Source: Mycobacterium shimoidei (GTDB taxonomy: Bacteria > Actinomycetota > Actinomycetes > Mycobacteriales > Mycobacteriaceae). From it: 40,803 nt of DNA. Location of the stretch: the NCBI GenBank assembly GCA_002101905.1, contig LQPU01000029.1:1-40803 (forward strand). Reading direction: 5' to 3'. Both the position numbers and the translations under genes were made by a program. Positions within the stretch are counted from its first letter, which is position 1. Each line of letters begins with the position of its first letter. The notes beneath the pieces are model-generated. The model was not told the DNA's origin, searched no databases, and worked only from the letters and a program-made list of their open reading frames with translations. Positions 10,820 through 19,066 of this stretch are shown here, piece by piece.

Positions 10820-10887
10820 GCAATGGCAACGTGTCGAGCGTGCACCGGAGTTCCGTCGCGCTCCGGCGCACGGTTAGATATCTTTTC

Positions 10888-11583
10888 GTGACGACAATCG
10901 AAATGGCCGCTCCGGCCGGGCCCATCGACGCGTTGCTCGACATCCCCGACGGGCCGGGCCCCTTTCCCGGCGTGGTGGTGGTCCACGACGCGATCGGCTA
11001 CGGGCCGGACAAAGAGTCAATCAACGCTCATGTGGCCGCAGCGGGATACATCGCCATCACTCCGAATCTCTTCGCGCGGGGTGGACGTGCGCGCTGCGTC
11101 ATCAAGGTGATGCGGGAGTTGCTGACCCAGCGTGGCCACTCTCTCGACGACATCCTGGCCGCCCGGGACTACCTGTTGTCGATGCCCCAATGCACTGGAA
11201 AAGTCGGCATCGCAGGGTTCTGCATGGGCGGTCAGTTTGCATTAGTCATGTCGCCCAAAGGATTTGGTGCCTCGGCACCATTCTATGGCGCCCCGCTGCC
11301 GCGCAACCTCAGCGAAACACTGGACGGCGCCTGCCCGATCGTGGCCAGCTTCGGCGCCCGCGACCCACTGGGCATCGGGGCGCCCAAAAAGCTGCAGCGG
11401 GTGCTCGAGCAAAAGGGCATCCCCAGCGATGTCAAGGTCTATCCCCGCGTGGGGCACAGCTTTGCCAACAAGCTGCCCGCTCAGCCGTTGCTGCGAGTCA
11501 CCGGATTCGGATACAACGAGACGGCAACCCAGGATGCCTGGGCCCGGGTTTTCGGGTTCTTCCGGGAGCACCTGCAGACGTAA
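10888..11583 (+). CDS. Dienelactone hydrolase family protein (Rv2054-like)
   Basis: A 231-residue alpha/beta hydrolase. With GTG 10888 as start the protein opens MTTIEMAAPAGP, matching the usual N-terminus of this family; an upstream GTG at 10831 would add an unlikely Arg-rich leader. The Cys-Asp-His triad of dienelactone hydrolases is visible: Cys112 in GFCMGGQF, Asp159 in GARDPLG and His190 in VGHSFAN. The oxyanion segment VVHDAIG is near residue 33. Only 7 nt separate a TAGATA box (10875-10880) from the GTG, so the mRNA may be leaderless. It is a stand-alone gene convergent with the PPOX gene. The natural substrate cannot be deduced; a small lactone or ester is likely. Confidence 0.9.
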   Translation: MTTIEMAAPAGPIDALLDIPDGPGPFPGVVVVHDAIGYGPDKESINAHVAAAGYIAITPNLFARGGRARCVIKVMRELLTQRGHSLDDILAARDYLLSMPQCTGKVGIAGFCMGGQFALVMSPKGFGASAPFYGAPLPRNLSETLDGACPIVASFGARDPLGIGAPKKLQRVLEQKGIPSDVKVYPRVGHSFANKLPAQPLLRVTGFGYNETATQDAWARVFGFFREHLQT

Positions 11584-11591
11584 CGAACTGC

Positions 11592-11975
11592 CTAGGGACT
11601 CAGCCTCAGTTCCACACCCACATTGTTTTGCATGCCGCCGCGCAGCTTGCTGAAGAGGTTGAACACCCGACCGATCAGTCCGTACCGCTTGCCGATGGCG
11701 TTGTAGACGGCGCCGTTGTGTGACTTGTCGAGAATCCTCGCCGTGGCCTCGACGGCCTCGCTCTTGGGCCGACCGCGTAGGTCGCACGCCGCCAGCGTCA
11801 CCCGTGGGGTGTTGCGGATCCGCTTGACCTTCCACGACGTCTCCGGCGTGATGACCAACAACCGCTCGCCGTCCGCAGCGGCCCAAACCGGTGTCGGCTT
11901 TTCTCGACCGTCTTTGGTGAACGTGGTCAACAGCACGTATTGGGACTTGGCGAGGTCGGCGAAGGTCGGTTGCAT
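11592..11975 (-). CDS. PPOX-class F420-dependent flavoprotein, Rv2061c family
   Basis: A 127-residue split-barrel protein of the pyridoxamine-phosphate-oxidase-like fold. It shows YVLLTTFTKDGREKPTPVW in the first strands and a basic cofactor-phosphate region (SWKVKRIRNTPRVTLAAC). The C-terminal LRGGMQNNVGVELRLSP resembles the Rv2061c subfamily, which is predicted to use coenzyme F420. It starts at ATG 11975, only 9 nt after the stop of the upstream LAL regulator on the same strand, so it is probably co-transcribed with it. The substrate is unknown. No Cys or metal motifs are seen. Confidence 0.88.
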   Translation of the reverse strand: MQPTFADLAKSQYVLLTTFTKDGREKPTPVWAAADGERLLVITPETSWKVKRIRNTPRVTLAACDLRGRPKSEAVEATARILDKSHNGAVYNAIGKRYGLIGRVFNLFSKLRGGMQNNVGVELRLSP

Positions 11976-11984
11976 GGGATAAAT

Positions 11985-14528
11985 CTACGGGGTTCGGCCC
12001 GCGCTGATAAGGCGCGCGAGCTGGTCGCGTCGTTTGATGTCGAGCTTGGTGAAAATGCGATAGAGGTGTCCTTCCACCGTTCGCACCGATACGGACAACT
12101 TGTCCGCTATCTGCCGGTTCGACAGTCCGGCGGCGACCAGCAGCGCTACCTGGTATTCGCGATCACTGATCGGCAGCGGCTGTGCGGCCGCGTTGACTGC
12201 AGGTGTTCGTGATTCACTCTGGCTGGCCAGCCAGTACGCACGCGTCGACGACTCTAATTCCTTGCCGCGATGGCCAATCCGCGCATGCTCGCGGGCAGCC
12301 TCCGCCGCCGCATCCGCAGCCAGTGCCAAGGCGCCGAGTTCCGCGAACCGTTCGGCCGCGGCGTTCAGCACGTCAGGATCGTGGCCGGCCAGACCACGCG
12401 CGTGGTCTGCGACCGTTTGCGCTAATGCGGTGCCGAGGATTTCAGCGAGCTCACCCAGCCGGGCGGCGTGTGAGCCGTCGCCAAGCCGTACGGCGGTATG
12501 CAACGCCTGCATCTCGATGGCGTGCATCCCCGCGTTTCGCGCGATCTGCGCTGCGCACACCGAATGATGTTGGGCTGCTGCCGTTTCGCCGGCAGATGCT
12601 CTCTCCCACGCGCGGGCGATTTCGAGTTCGGGCGCGAATACCGCCACTTGCGGCCCGTAGGCAGCCTCAGCGCTTTGCAGCGCCGCCGCGGCGGCGGCGC
12701 GGTTACCGCGCGCGCCTTCTGCCTGGGCGTGCCAGGCAGCCACCAGCATCGTCCACGGAGGCGGAACACCTTGCGATAGCGTGGATATCGAATCATCGAA
12801 TGCGGAGGACGCGTACTGCAGTGCGCCGCCCGCGAGGTGCACGAGGCCAAATATCGCAGCCACCATGGCTTCTGCCGCGGGCGTGCCCGCCACCATCCGG
12901 GCATAGCGTTGCGCGGCCTGTTCGGCTGCCGGATGATCACCGGCGGCCGTGAGTGTCATCACCTCGACCATGCCGAGCGCGAACCGTTGCGCTCCCGCCT
13001 CGCCGGACGTCGCGGCCTGCAAGCCCACGTCGATGATGCGCTTGGCTTCACCGAAGCGACCCCCGAAGGTCAGCGCGCAAGCTGTCGGCACTGCCGTCCA
13101 CACGGTTGCCAGCGGCAACGCGCTGGTTGCACACAGGTGCGGGCCCATTTCGCTTGTCCCCGCGGCATCGCCGGAAAAGAAGGCAAACGAGAGTTGAATG
13201 GCGTTGACCATCGCGGCGCCCAGTTCGGATCCGATGCGAGCCCGCAGGTCTGTCAATACCTGCCGCGCGGGACCGACGCGCCGGCAAACCCAGAACAGGT
13301 TTGCCGCGCGCAGACAACCCCATCGCATGGTCATCCGTTCGTCGTCGCCGTTGGGGTTGAACGCCGACAGCACCTCTTCGGCCTCTTCGCCGGCACCTTG
13401 CCAACTCAGCGATTCGGCGAGCACGATCGCGGCCGGCAAGCCGGCGCCGCAGTCGTAGGCGAACCGGGCCAATTCCTCGGCGTAGCCATGGTTTGACATC
13501 GTCGTCGCGCTTGCCGCGGCAGTGACGATCGCGGCGAGGTCGGGTTCGGCGTCGCTGCGCATCATGTACTGGGCGAGGCGAATCTGGCCGCGCAGGTCGG
13601 GTATTCTGCGGTCCCGCCTTTTCGAGCGCAAGTGCTTCTGAAGAGCTTGCGCCAGCTGACCATTGAGCTGTCGCGAACGCGCTACACCGGCGCGTCGGAG
13701 TGCCGCGTCACCAAGGACGGGATGATTCAAGCGCACAACGGTGTCCGACCCGTCATCGGTCAGCTGGATGAGGCCGCGGTCCCGCAACCGACTCAATGCT
13801 TCCGACTCGCACAGGACGCGCAAGACCTCCCAATCGAGTAACTCTGCGGTGGCCAGGATTTCTATGGCTTCCAACTCTTTTGGAGCGAGAGACTCCAGTT
13901 GTGAGTCGAGCAGGTTGTAAAGCTCGCGATCTGCGCGCAGCGGACCCCGGAGTTGCCAGCGCCCTTCGGTCTGGACCAGAACGCCATTTTCTCGGCCCGC
14001 GTTCAGCAGACCGCACAGTAGTAGCGCGTTGCCCCCGCTGCGGTCGTACAGTTCGTCAACCAGGTGAGCATCGGCGGGGCCGCCGAGCGTCTGGCTGGCA
14101 AGCTGTCTGGTCTGCTCGCGGCTGAATGGCTGGATATGCAAGCTCAGCAAGAGTCGCTCGTTCAGCAGCGCGCTCACCGGGTCGCGCACCGCTTCGCCCG
14201 AACAGATTGTCACGATCAGCCGAGCACTGCGGCTGGCCGCGAGCCGGTACGCCAAGCTGGCCGATGCCGAATCAAGCAGGTGGGCATCATCGACGACGAC
14301 AACGAGATCGGCTTGCTGCGTGAGAATTTCGTCATATTCGGTTTCGGTGCCTAGCCCGAATCGTACGGTCCGTCCGCTGGCCTCGATCGTCTCGGCGAGC
14401 CTGCCGGCAAGGGTTGACTTGCCCACCCCTCTGGCGCCTGTCAGCGCGACGCCCCGAAACTCCCCGTTGTCGTCGAGTGCCGCCAATGCCTGGCGGAACT
14501 CGTCGTCGCGGGCCACCGTCAACCACAT
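11985..14528 (-). CDS. LAL-type ATPase/LuxR transcriptional regulator (first copy)
   Basis: An 847-residue regulator of the large ATP-binding LuxR (LAL) class. The AAA/STAND domain has Walker A GARGVGKST at 31-39 and Walker B VVVVDDAHLL near 76-85. A long helical, TPR-like, Ala-rich region covers about 300-780. A C-terminal LuxR helix-turn-helix (GLSNRQIADKLSVSVRTVEG) ends the protein. ATG 14528 is chosen because the frame upstream (to 14738) looks non-coding and overlaps a 38-codon gene in another frame; GTG 14549 is an alternative. The Walker A to B distance is about 30 residues shorter than in its neighbour at 14853-17510. The inducer is unknown. A PPOX flavoprotein gene follows after 9 nt. 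Confidence 0.9.
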   Translation of the reverse strand: MWLTVARDDEFRQALAALDDNGEFRGVALTGARGVGKSTLAGRLAETIEASGRTVRFGLGTETEYDEILTQQADLVVVVDDAHLLDSASASLAYRLAASRSARLIVTICSGEAVRDPVSALLNERLLLSLHIQPFSREQTRQLASQTLGGPADAHLVDELYDRSGGNALLLCGLLNAGRENGVLVQTEGRWQLRGPLRADRELYNLLDSQLESLAPKELEAIEILATAELLDWEVLRVLCESEALSRLRDRGLIQLTDDGSDTVVRLNHPVLGDAALRRAGVARSRQLNGQLAQALQKHLRSKRRDRRIPDLRGQIRLAQYMMRSDAEPDLAAIVTAAASATTMSNHGYAEELARFAYDCGAGLPAAIVLAESLSWQGAGEEAEEVLSAFNPNGDDERMTMRWGCLRAANLFWVCRRVGPARQVLTDLRARIGSELGAAMVNAIQLSFAFFSGDAAGTSEMGPHLCATSALPLATVWTAVPTACALTFGGRFGEAKRIIDVGLQAATSGEAGAQRFALGMVEVMTLTAAGDHPAAEQAAQRYARMVAGTPAAEAMVAAIFGLVHLAGGALQYASSAFDDSISTLSQGVPPPWTMLVAAWHAQAEGARGNRAAAAAALQSAEAAYGPQVAVFAPELEIARAWERASAGETAAAQHHSVCAAQIARNAGMHAIEMQALHTAVRLGDGSHAARLGELAEILGTALAQTVADHARGLAGHDPDVLNAAAERFAELGALALAADAAAEAAREHARIGHRGKELESSTRAYWLASQSESRTPAVNAAAQPLPISDREYQVALLVAAGLSNRQIADKLSVSVRTVEGHLYRIFTKLDIKRRDQLARLISAGRTP

Positions 14529-14649
14529 CGACGCGGTTTCGCTCTGCACCGTATTCAGGAACCTTTCAGCTACGAAGCCTGCGCAGAACGTACCCAAACT
14601 TCGCGCCCGGGTTGCCCGGATGTCGATATTGGGAAGAAATTGTGTGGCG

Positions 14650-14766
14650 CTAGTCCTCGAAATGTCGCTCGCGGTCCCAGCGTTCCAGCCACGACTGCAG
14701 GCTATTGAGCCCGAATAGAATAAGAACCAGCATCGCAATTATTAATGCGTCCAATAAGGCGGTCAT
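14650..14766 (-). CDS. 38-residue single-pass membrane microprotein
   Basis: An ATG at 14766-14764 opens 38 codons ending in TAG (14652-14650). The protein starts MTALLDALIIAMLVLILF, a convincing membrane helix of about 18 residues, and continues through NSLQSWLERW to a charged tail (DRERHFED), an amphipathic juxtamembrane helix. The sense strand is noticeably AT-richer here (TTATTGGACGCATTAATAAT) than the surroundings, as expected for hydrophobic codons. It lies between the two LAL regulator genes on their strand, 121 nt before the first copy's start. The ribosome site is weak (GGA). I do not recognise a named family. That it is real is inferred from the helix-plus-charged-tail design, and conservation has not been checked. 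Confidence 0.6.
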   Translation of the reverse strand: MTALLDALIIAMLVLILFGLNSLQSWLERWDRERHFED

Positions 14767-14808
14767 GGTCGGTCCATCCGTTTGTCGCTGACGAAAGCAA
14801 CGTATGGC

Positions 14809-14820
14809 CGTCAATTGACG
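14809..14820. promoter_or_regulatory. 12-bp perfect palindrome CGTCAATTGACG, candidate operator
   Basis: A perfect dyad lies between the LAL copy at 14853-17510 and the microprotein gene. On the minus strand a TACGTT box (14799-14804) follows it and could be the -10 of a promoter for the microprotein and downstream LAL gene. That would place the dyad just upstream of the -10 region. No hairpin-plus-T-tract structure is seen, so it is not terminator-like. Confidence 0.4.
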
Positions 14821-14852
14821 CCGAGCACGCGTAGTGGACTACCTGTTTTTGC

Positions 14853-17510
14853 TCAAGGCTGTGCCAGGCCGGCGCGCACGACGCTGCCCAATTCGTCGCG
14901 GTTGTTCACGCCGACCCGCTGACAGGCTCGGTACACGTGCCCCTCAACCGTACGCACCGACATCATCAGCCGCTCGGCGATCTCCCGGTTGGTCAAACCC
15001 GCCACGACCAGTTCGATCACTTCGCGCTGACGCCCGCTCAACGGAAGCCCGACCGCGCTGCGCAGCGCCGGTGTGCACAAGCCGCCACATTCATCGGACA
15101 GTTCGCGCGCTACCGCAGCCGCGTAGAGCCCACGCTGGCGGTGTTGGCTGCTCAGCAGGACCGCGGCCGCCTGCGCAGCGGCGTCGGCGGCCGCCGCCCG
15201 ATCACCGATCGCCCGGTACCCCGATGCCGCGGCAAGCAAGCCTTCCCCATCGCTGTCGGCCAACGCATTAGCGTGTCGCGCAACGGTATTGGCGAGCGGG
15301 AGTGCTAAGGCATCGGCAAGTTCGCACGCTCGGCCGGCCGCCGATGCGTCGCCCCATTGAGCCGCCGCTTGGATGCATGCCAATTCGTGGGTTGGTTGAC
15401 CACGGTCATGTGCTTCCCGCGCGGCATTGCTCACCTCGGCGACCGCATCGCCGATGAGCCCTTTGGCCGCCAACGTCCACCCAATCGCCAGTGATAACGC
15501 GGTCTGCATGAAAAGATAGTCGGGCGGTACGGCCCGCCTCGCCTCGGCGAGCGCTTCCTCCGCAGCATCCGGTTGCCCCAACTTGGCGTAAGCCTCGGCC
15601 AACCCAAAGCAACTAGCTGGACGCAAACCAGTTGTCGCACCGTGCTTTTCGATCCCAGCACGAGCTTCCCGCAGCAATCCGACGGCTTTACCGACATCAC
15701 CGCGGACCAAGTGGGCGTGGCCCACCAAAAAGGCCAGATTAGCGTAGGCGAAGCCGGGAACGTCGCGCGCCGACTCGGCGATCCGCTTCGCCGATTGGAC
15801 GCCCTCATCGATGCGACCGGTCAATCGGCATGCGCGGGCGTAGACGGCCCCGAACCAGAACCGAGTCGGCGACGATTCGAACGCTGTGATCGCCCGGTTG
15901 ATCGCTTGTTCGGCGACAACGGTCAGGTCGTCGACATGACCGAGTGCGCCCATCGCCATAACCAGCGCGACCGATGCCATCATTGCGTGAAAGTCCGATA
16001 GGGTTTCGGAATCCAGTGCCGCCCTGGCGTTTTGCTCAGCCAACGCACAACGGCCGAATACCGCGTCGACGCATGCCTGCACCGCCAGGCGCGCGTCGCG
16101 ATCGGCCGGTGTCTCAGCCTGCCCGGTCAGGCCGTCCAGAATCGCGGCGGCTTCGGCGGGGCGGCCGAGCATCCACACCAAGTTGGCGGCACGAACGGTC
16201 GACCATCGGTGCTTGTCGGGACGATCGCTTTCACACAGCTCTTGCAGGACTTCCTCGGCCTGCTGCCCAAGGCCGCGCATAACGAGGGACATGCCCCGCA
16301 TGGGCGCGGCGTCGGGCGCCCCGCAGGCGGCTGCCGCCGCCGCGAAACGGTCGGCCGACTCCGGATCCAGCAGCGTCATCGCGCAGCGCGCGGCCGTCAA
16401 GTACAGGTCGGGGTCGGGCGGGAGATCGGATTCGAGAGTGAGTAAGGCCCGTCGTACCGTTGCGCGCATGTCCCGGTCGGTTTCCTGGCCGAGTCGCTGT
16501 GCCAGCCGACCGCGCACCTTGGAAAGGTGCATCTCTCCGGCGGTCGCGCGGCGAAGCTCACCGATCAACGGATGGGCGAGCCGGGCCAACCGGTCGCCAT
16601 CGACTCGCTCGACGGTGACCAGATACATCTGCTCGGCCGCCTCGAGGTCCGCGCGGCTCACGACGTCGCAGAGCACCGTCACGCTCAACGGCTCGCACTG
16701 TGAGAGGGTGTCGACGACACGCGCCACGCCCGGGGTTACCCGCCCAAGCTGTCGGGCCACCATGTCGCTGAGATTCTGCGAGACCGCGACGTCTCCGTCC
16801 CACATCCACACTCCGGCGACTTGCCGCATCCGGCCGGCCGCAAGCTGGTCGGCTATCAGCTGCCGCAAAAACAGCGCGTTGCCATCGGTCAGCGTCCAGA
16901 ACCGCTCGGCGCTACGGGCATCCACCGGCCCGCCGACGCTGGCTTCGATCAACGCGCGGGTCGCCTCAGCGGACAGCGGTTCGAGATCCAGCCGAGTGAG
17001 CAGCCCGTCCTTCCACAACGCCGTCACCGCATCGGGTTCTTCAGCGCCGGTGCGTACGGTCACCACCAACCGCGGGCCTCTGGTCTGCGCCAGCTGGTGC
17101 ACGACGTGCGCGGACAATCCGTCCAGAAGATGCGCGTCGTCGACGCCCACCAAGACTCGGCCCTGGCGCTGTTGGGCCACAAAGGTTTTGATCAACCGTT
17201 GCACGTTGGGCACCGGATCAGTGATCGAATCGGTGAGCAGAGCCGTGAACGCACCCAGCGGAAGGGGCCGCGCCGATTCGGTCCCGATGATCCAGTTGGT
17301 GCGGTCGCCGGCGGCCGCGGCGCGGGCCAGTACCTCGCGGGCGAGCCGGGTTTTGCCCACACCGGGTGCTCCGGCGATGATCACGCCGGAGTAATTGCCG
17401 GACCCTCGCAGTACCCGGCCGATATTGCGCAGTTCGCTGTCTCGGCCGGCCAGCGGATCACCGCTGATCACGCCGGGACTATAACCTCGTTTACCTGCCT
17501 GACGAGGCAT
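14853..17510 (-). CDS. LAL-type ATPase/LuxR transcriptional regulator (second copy)
   Basis: An 885-residue LAL regulator. Walker A GAPGVGKT is at 47-54 and Walker B VLVGVDDAHLL at 119-129; a conserved PLPLGAF segment lies between them (83-89). The middle is a long Ala-rich helical repeat region. The C-terminal LuxR helix-turn-helix contains GLTNREIAERLMMSVRTVEG. The start is ATG 17510 with AGGTG 6 nt upstream. It shares architecture and HTH sequence with the neighbouring copy at 11985-14528, so the two look like diverged tandem paralogues. It is divergent from a FAD-dependent oxidoreductase across 127 nt holding an 11-bp tandem repeat. STAND-type ATPases usually need a ligand and oligomerise; the ligand here is unknown. 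Confidence 0.92.
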   Translation of the reverse strand: MPRQAGKRGYSPGVISGDPLAGRDSELRNIGRVLRGSGNYSGVIIAGAPGVGKTRLAREVLARAAAAGDRTNWIIGTESARPLPLGAFTALLTDSITDPVPNVQRLIKTFVAQQRQGRVLVGVDDAHLLDGLSAHVVHQLAQTRGPRLVVTVRTGAEEPDAVTALWKDGLLTRLDLEPLSAEATRALIEASVGGPVDARSAERFWTLTDGNALFLRQLIADQLAAGRMRQVAGVWMWDGDVAVSQNLSDMVARQLGRVTPGVARVVDTLSQCEPLSVTVLCDVVSRADLEAAEQMYLVTVERVDGDRLARLAHPLIGELRRATAGEMHLSKVRGRLAQRLGQETDRDMRATVRRALLTLESDLPPDPDLYLTAARCAMTLLDPESADRFAAAAAACGAPDAAPMRGMSLVMRGLGQQAEEVLQELCESDRPDKHRWSTVRAANLVWMLGRPAEAAAILDGLTGQAETPADRDARLAVQACVDAVFGRCALAEQNARAALDSETLSDFHAMMASVALVMAMGALGHVDDLTVVAEQAINRAITAFESSPTRFWFGAVYARACRLTGRIDEGVQSAKRIAESARDVPGFAYANLAFLVGHAHLVRGDVGKAVGLLREARAGIEKHGATTGLRPASCFGLAEAYAKLGQPDAAEEALAEARRAVPPDYLFMQTALSLAIGWTLAAKGLIGDAVAEVSNAAREAHDRGQPTHELACIQAAAQWGDASAAGRACELADALALPLANTVARHANALADSDGEGLLAAASGYRAIGDRAAAADAAAQAAAVLLSSQHRQRGLYAAAVARELSDECGGLCTPALRSAVGLPLSGRQREVIELVVAGLTNREIAERLMMSVRTVEGHVYRACQRVGVNNRDELGSVVRAGLAQP

Positions 17511-17516
17511 TTCAGC

Positions 17517-17538
17517 ACCTATTCAAAACCTATTCAAA
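17517..17538. repeat. Tandem 11-bp direct repeat (ACCTATTCAAA x2) before the second LAL gene
   Basis: Two perfect copies of ACCTATTCAAA occupy 17517-17527 and 17528-17538, 7 nt upstream of the LAL start. The period of about one DNA helical turn is typical of regulator half-sites on one face of the helix. Read on the minus strand the repeat is TTTGAATAGGT, and it supplies TAGGTT/TAGGTG boxes and the AGGTG ribosome site. Confidence 0.65.
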
Positions 17539-17637
17539 CCAGGGCGCTCAAGGTCGAGTAGTCGGCTACGCTGTCCGGCGCCGCTCACCCACCTGACCAT
17601 TGCTTTTGTCAGACAACTCGACGAAAGCGGGTGCGCA

Positions 17638-19029
17638 ATGGCCAAGGTTGGTGACCACGCGGTGGTACTGGGTGCGAGCATGGCAGGGCTGGTGACCGCG
17701 CGGGTGTTATCCGACTTCTTCGACACGGTCACGGTAGTGGAACGCGACACGCTGCCCGACACGGCCGCCAACCGCCGCGGCGTTCCGCAGGGGCGCCATC
17801 TGCATGCCCTATTAGCCAGGGGCGCCGATGTTTTGGACGAGCTGTTCCCCGGCATCTTGAACGAACTCACGACCGGCGGTGTGCCGTACTTCGACGGCCA
17901 GGACTTGTCGAAGTTGCACTACAACCTGGGCGGTCACCGGGCCATCAGCACGGGCTCAACCGAAAAGTTCAACCTCTATCTGACCAGCAGACCCTTCCTG
18001 GAGCACCACGTCCGCCGGCAGGTGCGTCACATCGCCAACATCACCGTGGCCGAGGAACACGATGTGGTGGATCTGACGTCGACACCGGACGGCGCCCGCG
18101 TCACCGGCGCCCGGATCGTCGACCGGCGTAGCCGGCACGAAGCGACCTTGGCGGCCGAACTGGTCGTCGACGCCACTGGTCGTGCCGCCCGGACGCCGAC
18201 GTGGCTGGAGCAGCTGGGCTATGGCCGTCCAGTCGAAGACCACGTAACGATGCAGCTGGCCTATTCCAGTCAGCTGATGCGGATACGCCCCGGCGCGCTG
18301 CACGAAATGGGCGTGATCGTGGGCGTTGTGCCCGGCCGACCCACCGGAATGGGTTTTTTCGACTGTGAGGACGGCAAGTCGGTCATGACCGTGATGGGAA
18401 TGGCCGGCCGGGTTCCGCCTCGCGAGTTCTCCGCGTTGTGCGAATGGGTGGAGGAATTCGCGCCCCCGCATGTGCTGGCCGCGGTGCGCGACGCCGAACT
18501 CATCGGCGACGTAGCCCATCACCGCACTCCGTGCAGCCAGTGGCGCCGCTATGACAAGATGCGGCGGTTCCCAAAGGGACTGCTCGTCATCGGTGACGCG
18601 ATCTGCAGCTTCAACCCGATCTACGGGCAGGGTATGACGGTTGCCGCGCTGGAGGCTCTGGCCCTGCGTGACTGTTTGGCCTGCGGCACAGACGATCTGG
18701 CGCGGCGATTCTTCAGGGCCGCGGCACGGCCGATCCGGCAGGCCTGGCAACTGGCGGCCGGCGGTGACCTCGCGCTGCCCGAGATCCCGGGCGAACGGTC
18801 ACTGATCACACGGCTGCTCAACGGTTACGTGGATCGGGTTCTCGCCGCCGCGGAATTCGATGCTGCCGTATTCAGTCAGTTCGCCAGGGTAACCAGCCTG
18901 ATGGATCCGCCGACCCGACTGCTGCGGCCGGCCATGTTGTGGCGGGCAGCATCAGCCGACTACCGCCGGCGGCATCGGCGCGGCGAGGCTGTGGAGCCGG
19001 TCGGCGTGGCCGAGACGATTCCGATTTGA
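17638..19029 (+). CDS. FAD-dependent oxidoreductase (UbiH/geranylgeranyl-reductase-like)
   Basis: A 463-residue flavoprotein. The N-terminal dinucleotide-binding motif is GASMAGLVTARVLSDFF (about 12-28) followed by VVERD, and the second FAD motif is VIGDAICSFNPIYGQG (about 319-334), both typical of group A aromatic hydroxylases and geranylgeranyl reductases. An Arg-rich C-terminus follows (YRRRHRRGEAVE). There is no signal peptide. It is a single gene, divergent from the LAL regulator, which may control it. The substrate is unknown: it could be a monooxygenase or a reductase of a polyprenyl or polyketide compound. ATG 17638 has only a weak ribosome site. Confidence 0.82.
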   Translation: MAKVGDHAVVLGASMAGLVTARVLSDFFDTVTVVERDTLPDTAANRRGVPQGRHLHALLARGADVLDELFPGILNELTTGGVPYFDGQDLSKLHYNLGGHRAISTGSTEKFNLYLTSRPFLEHHVRRQVRHIANITVAEEHDVVDLTSTPDGARVTGARIVDRRSRHEATLAAELVVDATGRAARTPTWLEQLGYGRPVEDHVTMQLAYSSQLMRIRPGALHEMGVIVGVVPGRPTGMGFFDCEDGKSVMTVMGMAGRVPPREFSALCEWVEEFAPPHVLAAVRDAELIGDVAHHRTPCSQWRRYDKMRRFPKGLLVIGDAICSFNPIYGQGMTVAALEALALRDCLACGTDDLARRFFRAAARPIRQAWQLAAGGDLALPEIPGERSLITRLLNGYVDRVLAAAEFDAAVFSQFARVTSLMDPPTRLLRPAMLWRAASADYRRRHRRGEAVEPVGVAETIPI

Positions 19030-19066
19030 GGGGTATCGGCGTCGTCTCGGCCATTCGATCGGTGGA

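Noticed and set aside
14529..14738. A 70-residue N-terminal extension of the LAL regulator at 11985-14528
   Set aside because: The extension looks non-coding, overlaps the microprotein frame, and LAL proteins normally begin about 20-45 residues before Walker A.
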